10,550 bases of DNA, from contig JANYFH010000338.1 in assembly GCA_025362705.1 (NCBI GenBank), positions 1 through 10,550 of the forward strand. Direction: 5' to 3'. The stretch comes from Betaproteobacteria bacterium. GTDB lineage: Bacteria; Pseudomonadota; Gammaproteobacteria; Burkholderiales; Usitatibacteraceae. The notes beneath the pieces were generated by a model. It had not been told where the DNA came from. It saw only the letters and a list, made by a program, of their open reading frames with translations, and ran no database searches. A program made the position numbers and the translations under genes. How positions within the stretch are numbered: position 1 is the stretch's first letter; every line of letters starts with the position of its first letter. Shown piece by piece: positions 6,326-10,550 of this stretch.

Positions 6326-7006
6326 CTATGCTCCTGCCCACATCCTTAGCAGGTTGTGATAACAACCGGTCAGCGTGACAGCAGTTTTCGTTTCGCCCTG
6401 CGCCTCGCGCAGGCTGAGAATCGACAAATCCATATCGAACAGGAGCCGTCGCTTTTCCGCCTCGCGCACCCGGCTTTCAATCCAGAAAAATGACGCGACA
6501 CGCGCACCGCGGGTCACTGGCTTGACGTGATGCACACTGGACGAAGGATACAAAACTGCGTCGCCAGCCGGAAGCTTGACTGACTGCGATCCAAAAGTAT
6601 TTTCGACGATGAGCTCACCGCCATCGTAATCTTCGGGTGCCGACAGAAAAAGGGTCACCGAAATATCGGTGCGAATATGCTGGCCGCTCGCGATATGGGT
6701 ACGAATTGCATTGTCCACATGGCTGCCGAAATCCATCCCGTTTTCGTAACGGTTGAAGAGCGGTGGAAATACACGAAGTGGCAGCGCCGCAGACAGGAAC
6801 AGACCGTTATTGCCTAATGCATCAAGAATCAGGCGTTGCGCTTCGCGCGCGCCCGGCGCGTCCTCCGGGAGTTGCTGGTTGCGCTTGACCGCTGCAGACT
6901 GCGTGCCAGCGGTAACACGGCCATCAACCCAATCGGCACTAGCCGTGAGTTCACGGCAGCGCACCAGGGCTTGGGAAGAAAGGAAGTTAGGTATTTGGAG
7001 GAGCAT
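6326..7006 (-). CDS. piuC: PKHD-type Fe(II)/2-oxoglutarate-dependent hydroxylase (PiuC/YbiX family)
   Basis: A 226-residue cytoplasmic dioxygenase, the usual length for the PiuC/YbiX family, found next to Fiu/PiuA-type siderophore receptors. Seen: MLLQIPNFLSS at the N-terminus; FNRYENGMDFGSHVDNA with iron ligands His96 and Asp98; EDYDGGELIVE; and YPSSSVHHVKPVTRGARV with the third ligand His159 and, ten residues on, Arg169, which should bind the 2-oxoglutarate carboxylate. The triad is complete, so the enzyme should be active; its natural substrate is not settled. It lies 68 bases after the receptor gene and is the last gene of the iron operon. Spacing is odd: the strongest Shine-Dalgarno match (GGAGG, 7030-7026) is 19 bases from the ATG, with an in-frame stop between them, so initiation may be weak or use a folded leader. 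The family assignment is secure. Confidence 0.93.
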   Translation of the reverse strand: MLLQIPNFLSSQALVRCRELTASADWVDGRVTAGTQSAAVKRNQQLPEDAPGAREAQRLILDALGNNGLFLSAALPLRVFPPLFNRYENGMDFGSHVDNAIRTHIASGQHIRTDISVTLFLSAPEDYDGGELIVENTFGSQSVKLPAGDAVLYPSSSVHHVKPVTRGARVASFFWIESRVREAEKRRLLFDMDLSILSLREAQGETKTAVTLTGCYHNLLRMWAGA

Positions 7007-7074
7007 GGCTGTTTTGGCTTAATTTCCTCCCCTTTCCCCGCGAGGATCAGGGTGGGTGCGTTGTCGAAAGAAAC

Positions 7075-9267
7075 TCAAAAAAACTTGTACTCGAAAGTCA
7101 CCTGCGTAGTCCTCGCCGTACCCGGCACCACATGACCCTGATACACGCCCTCGTAAATTTTCTTGTCGAAGGCATTGAGTATATTGAGTCTTACCGCGTA
7201 AGCATTTTTTTCGTACGAGACCATCCAGTCCGAACGCGTATAAGCGGGCACCTCATTGGTGTCGGTGGCGTTGCCGTAGCGTTTGCCGACGGCTTCCAGA
7301 CCGGCGCCTATGCGCCAACTTTCGGTGACCTTGTAGACGCTCCACAGGCTCACCGTATATTCCGGCGTGTTGATCGGAATCTTGCCCAGCGTGTTGGCTT
7401 GCTGTCCGGTCGCATTGTCGATCCTCGCCGACATGCGCGCTGCACCGGCGAATACTTCCCAGTTCGGCGTAATGCGCCCCGCTGCTTCGATTTCGATGCC
7501 ATTGGTATGGCGCTTGCCCGAGAGTAGATTCTCGGCGACAGAAACCGATAGATCCGTATTGCGCTCGTTGGTCTTTTCGCTGCGGAACAACGCAGTACGA
7601 AGCGAGAGATTGCCGTCGAACATTTCCCACTTCGCGCCAATTTCGATGTTGCGATTCTTTTCCGGTGGCGTATTTGCGCCGCGATCATCCAGCGCATACA
7701 GATCACCGGAAGGATTAAACGAGGTGCCGTAAGCAGCGTAGTACGTTGCGAAATCGTCCGGCTGGTAAAGTGCACCGGCACGCGTACTCCACACCCGGTC
7801 GGTGCGATCGAGCGGGCCAGCAGGTGCGGCGCGTTCGTAGTTGGCTTTGAAGTTGTCAAAGCGCGCACCGAATACCAGCTTCCATTGCGGGGTCAACTCA
7901 AGTGTTTCCTGGCCGTAGAGTCCCACTGTATCGGCGGTGTAGCTCACCTCGCCGGTACGGATGACGGAACTAAAGTAGTTAGACGCCAGCGCTGGCCGCG
8001 AATTGGGGTTGCCAACCATGGTGGCTGGATTGTTCACGCCGGTTGCCTGCGCGTAATTCCAGCGCTCGGCGTCTTCCCTCACCAACTCCGCACCGAGCAG
8101 TATTTGATGCTTTAATCCCCACGCCGCGAACTTGGTGTTGTAATCGGTCTGGGTCGTCAGCGTATTTTCATCGCCCCCGCGCGCCTGACGTTGACGATTG
8201 ATCAAGGTCGTATCGGTGATGACCGTCGGCGTGCCCGCCAAGCGCGGCGCCACCGCCCAAAGGTCGCGGTGATATTCGGCCGCGCGAATCACGCTGCGAA
8301 TATTCGACTGCGCATCAAATTGATGTACATAAGTCAGCGTGGAAATATCGGCCTTGTCGCGCTGATAGTTGACATCGGCCAATCCGTAAAACCTGTTGAT
8401 CGGCACGTCAAGTGGCTTGCCGTTGAAATACGGCACCCCGTAATCAGGAATATCGTTGTACTGCAGGTGATAGTGCGAAATCTGAAAATCATTGGCGGTG
8501 CCTATGCCCCAGCGCACCGATGGCGCAACACCGGTGCGATCGGTCTTTACGTCATCGCGAAAACTATCGCTCTTGGTACGCATCGCGTTGACACGAACCG
8601 ACATATTCTCACCCACGACCTGGTTTGTGTCGACCGTGGCGCGGGCGTAGTTGTATTGGCCCAATGTGAGACCAATCAGAGTGCGGTCACCGACAGTAGG
8701 CGACTTGCTGACCTGATTGATGATGCCACCGGTGGAACCGCGACCGTAAAGCATCGACGATGAACCGCGCAAGACCTCGATTTGTTCCGCGTTGAATGTT
8801 TCGCGGTTGTACTGGGCGATATCGCGGATACCGTCAAGGTAAAGGTCACCGACGACCGAGAAGCCGCGCAAAGTAATGTTGTCACCGATACGTCCGCCCT
8901 CGCCCGCATTGAAGGTGATACTTGGGACATTGCGAAGTGCTTCGCGAAAGGTATCGACGCTGCGGTCATGCATTAGCGATTCGGGAACCACCGTTACCGA
9001 CTGCGGAATATCGCGCGGCAATTGCTGTGTTTTGCCAATATTGGTCAGGCCCGGCTGGTAGCACCGCTCGCGGTCGCGATCCCCTGTGACATTGACTTGT
9101 TTCAATTCTCTTTCTTTGCCATCTTTGCTTTCTTTAGACGGCATTTTGCCGGCTACGGGTTCAGTCGCAGGTACGGTCTGTGCAAGCACGTTGGTAGCAA
9201 AATAAGTGGCCAACGCGAAAGCGAGGCGTGTCTGGGAAGGTTTTTTGCGTTTTTTGTCATGGTCCAT
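7075..9267 (-). CDS. fiu: TonB-dependent catecholate siderophore receptor (Fiu/PiuA-like)
   Basis: A 730-residue outer-membrane receptor for ferric catechol-type siderophores, powered by TonB. Order: a signal peptide (basic MDHDKKRKK, then a hydrophobic stretch, cut after Ala29); a TonB-box-like ELKQVNVTG at 54-62; the plug domain about 70-190 with LPRDIPQSVTVV, the motif ITLRGF, LYLDGIRDI, IEVLRGSSSMLYGRGSTGG and IINQVSK; then a beta-barrel to the C-terminal Phe730 (VTFEYKFF). The YQPG and IPQSV features and the adjacent piuC point to the Fiu branch rather than FepA, though the exact ligand cannot be read. The start at 9267 has GGAG at 9278-9275 with a 7-base spacer; the longer frame from GTG 9339 would bury the signal peptide. 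The gap to tonB upstream is 120 bases, without a Fur box that I can recognise, so it is probably read from the hemP promoter. Cys69 just after the TonB box is unpaired. Confidence 0.93.
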   Translation of the reverse strand: MDHDKKRKKPSQTRLAFALATYFATNVLAQTVPATEPVAGKMPSKESKDGKERELKQVNVTGDRDRERCYQPGLTNIGKTQQLPRDIPQSVTVVPESLMHDRSVDTFREALRNVPSITFNAGEGGRIGDNITLRGFSVVGDLYLDGIRDIAQYNRETFNAEQIEVLRGSSSMLYGRGSTGGIINQVSKSPTVGDRTLIGLTLGQYNYARATVDTNQVVGENMSVRVNAMRTKSDSFRDDVKTDRTGVAPSVRWGIGTANDFQISHYHLQYNDIPDYGVPYFNGKPLDVPINRFYGLADVNYQRDKADISTLTYVHQFDAQSNIRSVIRAAEYHRDLWAVAPRLAGTPTVITDTTLINRQRQARGGDENTLTTQTDYNTKFAAWGLKHQILLGAELVREDAERWNYAQATGVNNPATMVGNPNSRPALASNYFSSVIRTGEVSYTADTVGLYGQETLELTPQWKLVFGARFDNFKANYERAAPAGPLDRTDRVWSTRAGALYQPDDFATYYAAYGTSFNPSGDLYALDDRGANTPPEKNRNIEIGAKWEMFDGNLSLRTALFRSEKTNERNTDLSVSVAENLLSGKRHTNGIEIEAAGRITPNWEVFAGAARMSARIDNATGQQANTLGKIPINTPEYTVSLWSVYKVTESWRIGAGLEAVGKRYGNATDTNEVPAYTRSDWMVSYEKNAYAVRLNILNAFDKKIYEGVYQGHVVPGTARTTQVTFEYKFF

Positions 9268-9387
9268 AGCGAAGCTCCAGTTTTGTGTATTTGCGAAAAC
9301 GAGCTGGCTACGGTAAGGCGGGTAATGCGACTTAAGCACCCGGTGTCGCGATGGCTGGCGTGAATTGCTACGTGAAAAAATCCAGGA

Positions 9388-10059
9388 TTAACCCCCGAGC
9401 GAGAAATTGATCGGCACCAGCACCCACGCAGCAACGAATTTATCGCCCTGTTTGGCAGGTGCAAATTTCCAGCGGCGGACTGCGTCAATCGCTGCACTAT
9501 CCAGACGTTGCGACCCGCTGGATGTACGGATTTCGAGTTGCAAGGCCGCGCCGCTGGCTTCGACAAACACGCGCAGTATTACTTTGCCCTCTTCACCCAT
9601 ACGGCGTGAAAGTGCCGGGTATGCTGGCACGGGATTGTCCAGATAATCGGCGTCGAAACGGGGCGGTACTACGGTGAACGGCGGTGCGGGCGCCGTTGCC
9701 ACCGTCGACACGGGCTGCGACGGCGCTGGTGGTGTCGCCGTGATATCGGCAGATGAACTGGTAGTCACGATGAACGGTACGGGTATCGGTTCGACTACGA
9801 CCTGCTGCGGTTTGACCGGTTGTGGTGTCGACGTCTTGGTCGGTTTTTGCTCCGTGCGAGGTTGCTCGTGGATTAGCGTCACCATAAGCGCCGATGCCTT
9901 GCTGATGACCTCGCGTGCCGGCGAAAGTGCAAGCAAATAGAAAACCGCGACGTGCGCAATCGCCACTAGTGTCAACGACGACGCGCGCGAACTATCGCGC
10001 GGCATCAAGGAGGATCGTGTGGCGAAAGAAATCGTTGTGTACGCGGGCTCGCTGGACAT
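9388..10059 (-). CDS. tonB: TonB energy-transducing protein
   Basis: A 223-residue inner-membrane/periplasmic protein that passes proton-motive energy from ExbB-ExbD to outer-membrane receptors. Seen: a cytoplasmic N-terminus of about 27 residues; one membrane anchor at about 28-45 containing His36, in the place of the functionally important TonB anchor histidine; a Pro/Thr/Val-rich periplasm-spanning linker 66-132; and a C-terminal TonB domain 137-220 with NPVPAYPALSRRMGEEGKV, AIDAVRRWKFAPA and WVLVPINFSL. The ATG at 10059 lies 2 bases after the hemP stop codon and has no clear Shine-Dalgarno sequence, suggesting translation coupled to hemP. The alternative ATG at 10005 also lacks one. Its position directly before a receptor gene suggests a dedicated TonB for that receptor; exbB and exbD are not in the window. 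Confidence 0.93.
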   Translation of the reverse strand: MSSEPAYTTISFATRSSLMPRDSSRASSLTLVAIAHVAVFYLLALSPAREVISKASALMVTLIHEQPRTEQKPTKTSTPQPVKPQQVVVEPIPVPFIVTTSSSADITATPPAPSQPVSTVATAPAPPFTVVPPRFDADYLDNPVPAYPALSRRMGEEGKVILRVFVEASGAALQLEIRTSSGSQRLDSAAIDAVRRWKFAPAKQGDKFVAAWVLVPINFSLGG

Positions 10060-10061
10060 GG

Positions 10062-10262
10062 CTATTTGGTCAGGATCAATTTGCCGTGGCGCGTGCGCCG
10101 CAAACTATATTGCTCGCCGTTATGCTGGATCTTCAATTCACCGCGCTCGCCAAGTAGCGATTCACTACTCACGCCGGTCATCGCATCCGTACTTGCACCG
10201 TCAACGCCTGTAGCCGCTTCAGGTATGACGCGTGTTGAGATTTCGTGGCCGGTTTTGGTCAT
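10062..10262 (-). CDS. hemP: Hemin uptake protein HemP
   Basis: A 66-residue small protein of the HemP family. The diagnostic C-terminal half is present: a Ser-Ser-x-x-Leu-Leu turn (SSESLLGERGELKI), then the core HNGEQYSLRRTRHGKLILTK ending at the stop codon. Members are linked to haem uptake in beta-proteobacteria, and the rhizobial relative HmuP acts as a co-activator of haem receptor genes; the mechanism here is unknown. I chose ATG 10262 over GTG 10292 because the promoter's expected start of transcription is near 10297, leaving only 5 bases of leader for the longer form, and because 66 residues is nearer the family's usual size. No start has a good Shine-Dalgarno sequence. It is the first gene of the iron operon and is 2 bases from tonB. 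Its partner receptor here is of catecholate rather than haem type. Confidence 0.88.
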   Translation of the reverse strand: MTKTGHEISTRVIPEAATGVDGASTDAMTGVSSESLLGERGELKIQHNGEQYSLRRTRHGKLILTK

Positions 10263-10303
10263 GGGATAACTGTCGATTTCATATATCTGCACGCATGAAA
10301 TAC

Positions 10304-10332
10304 ATAGTAATAAGAATTGTTCGCATTTGCAA
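10304..10332 (-). promoter_or_regulatory. Candidate sigma-70 promoter of the hemP-tonB-receptor-piuC operon
   Basis: TTGCAA (10332-10327), a 17-base spacer and TACTAT (10309-10304) on the minus strand; each hexamer matches consensus at 4 of 6 positions. The expected start of transcription is near 10297, giving a leader of about 35 bases to ATG 10262. The Fur-box-like sequence fills the spacer. Confidence 0.55.
10309..10327 (-). promoter_or_regulatory. Fur-box-like operator in the hemP promoter
   Basis: AATGCGAACAATTCTTATT on the minus strand is a 19-base imperfect dyad (outer AAT/ATT and inner GAA/TTC arms agree) and matches the classical 19-base Fur box at 10 positions, by my own count. The AATGCGAA...TTC...ATT form is common before hemP genes of beta-proteobacteria. 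Lying between -35 and -10, it should let iron-loaded Fur block transcription of the whole iron operon. Confidence 0.65.
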
Positions 10333-10345
10333 GAACATTGAGGAA

Positions 10346-10373
10346 TTGGCGACTACATCCTTCGGCGTAAAAT
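10346..10373 (+). promoter_or_regulatory. Candidate promoter of the glutaryl-CoA dehydrogenase gene
   Basis: TTGGCG (10346-10351), a 16-base spacer and TAAAAT (10368-10373). The expected start of transcription is near 10380, about 23 bases before the ATG at 10403. It lies beside, not over, the Fur-box-like site. Confidence 0.4.
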
Positions 10374-10402
10374 ACAAGCCTTGCCTGCCAATCCAGAAAA
10401 AC

Positions 10403-10550
10403 ATGAAGCCGAACGATCTCAAAGCGCAATTCAAATGGGACGATGCTTTTCTTCTCGATGATCAACTTTCCGATGAAGAACGCATGATTCGCGATACGGC
10501 GCATGACTACTGCCAGGAAAAATTGCTGCCGCGCGTGCTGCTCGCCCACC
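10403..10550 (+). CDS. gcdH: Glutaryl-CoA dehydrogenase (partial, N-terminal 49 residues)
   Basis: The beginning of an FAD-dependent acyl-CoA dehydrogenase that converts glutaryl-CoA to crotonyl-CoA and CO2 in lysine, tryptophan and aromatic acid breakdown. Only 49 residues are in the window. The pattern FKWDDAFLLDDQLSDEERMIRDTA followed by QEKLLPRVL is the typical N-terminal signature of bacterial GcdH: a Trp-Asp-Asp turn, then the first helix of the acyl-CoA dehydrogenase fold. The catalytic Glu and the FAD and substrate sites are outside the window. The ATG is preceded by a weak purine-rich AGAAAAA. It is divergent from hemP with a 140-base shared gap; the two have no obvious functional link. 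Confidence 0.88.
   Translation, partial: MKPNDLKAQFKWDDAFLLDDQLSDEERMIRDTAHDYCQEKLLPRVLLAH

Noticed and set aside
9268..9339. Longer siderophore receptor from GTG 9339
   Set aside because: It puts 24 residues before an evident signal peptide that has its own ATG and GGAG at ideal spacing.
10012..10213. Plus-strand AAGGAGG followed by GTG at 10019 opening a 64-codon frame
   Set aside because: It has a convincing Shine-Dalgarno by chance, but lies antisense to tonB and hemP, whose protein sequences are clearly real. The translated product has no family resemblance.
1..10550. CRISPR array, mobile element, tRNA or rRNA gene
   Set aside because: No regularly spaced repeats, transposase-like frames, terminal inverted repeats with target duplications, or RNA gene signatures were seen on either strand.

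Overview
The window looks like an ordinary chromosomal stretch of a beta-proteobacterium, probably of the order Burkholderiales. This rests on recognising HemP, a PiuC/YbiX-type hydroxylase, a CioA-type cytochrome bd subunit and glutaryl-CoA dehydrogenase, and on moderately GC-rich coding DNA with AT-rich promoter gaps. I see no rRNA, tRNA, CRISPR array, insertion sequence or phage gene. The longest gap without a gene is 183 bases.

Left block (1-6291). On the minus strand a three-gene operon starts at 5192: a periplasmic adaptor, an RND-type inner-membrane efflux permease and a small DUF2892/YgaP-type membrane protein. The genes overlap by 1-4 bases and so are probably translationally coupled. 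Further along the same strand is the 5' end of cydA/cioA, for a quinol oxidase of the cytochrome bd family, cut by the window edge. Divergent from the operon is a small ArsR-family repressor whose two cysteines, 66 residues apart, sit where the persulfide-sensing cysteines of SqrR/BigR do. The gap between them holds two near-consensus sigma-70 promoters lying face to face over the same 35 bp, covered by three AT-rich palindromes. Downstream of the repressor is an exported c-type cytochrome of the four-helix cytochrome c' / c-556 kind. My best reading is a sulfide/persulfide-controlled (or other thiol-reactive-stimulus-controlled) efflux and respiration cluster. No outer-membrane partner for the pump is present.

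Right block (6326-10292). On the minus strand lies an iron-acquisition operon in the order hemP, tonB, TonB-dependent catecholate siderophore receptor (Fiu-like), and PiuC-type Fe(II)/2-oxoglutarate hydroxylase. A Fur-box-like sequence sits between the -35 and -10 elements of the hemP promoter, so iron repression of the whole set is likely. ExbB/ExbD are not in the window.

Right edge (10403-10550). On the plus strand is the 5' end of a glutaryl-CoA dehydrogenase gene, divergent from hemP and with its own candidate promoter.

Several start codons were moved inward from the longest open frame (adaptor 5192, ArsR 5332, cytochrome 5851, receptor 9267, HemP 10262) because Shine-Dalgarno sequences, signal peptides or promoter positions require it.
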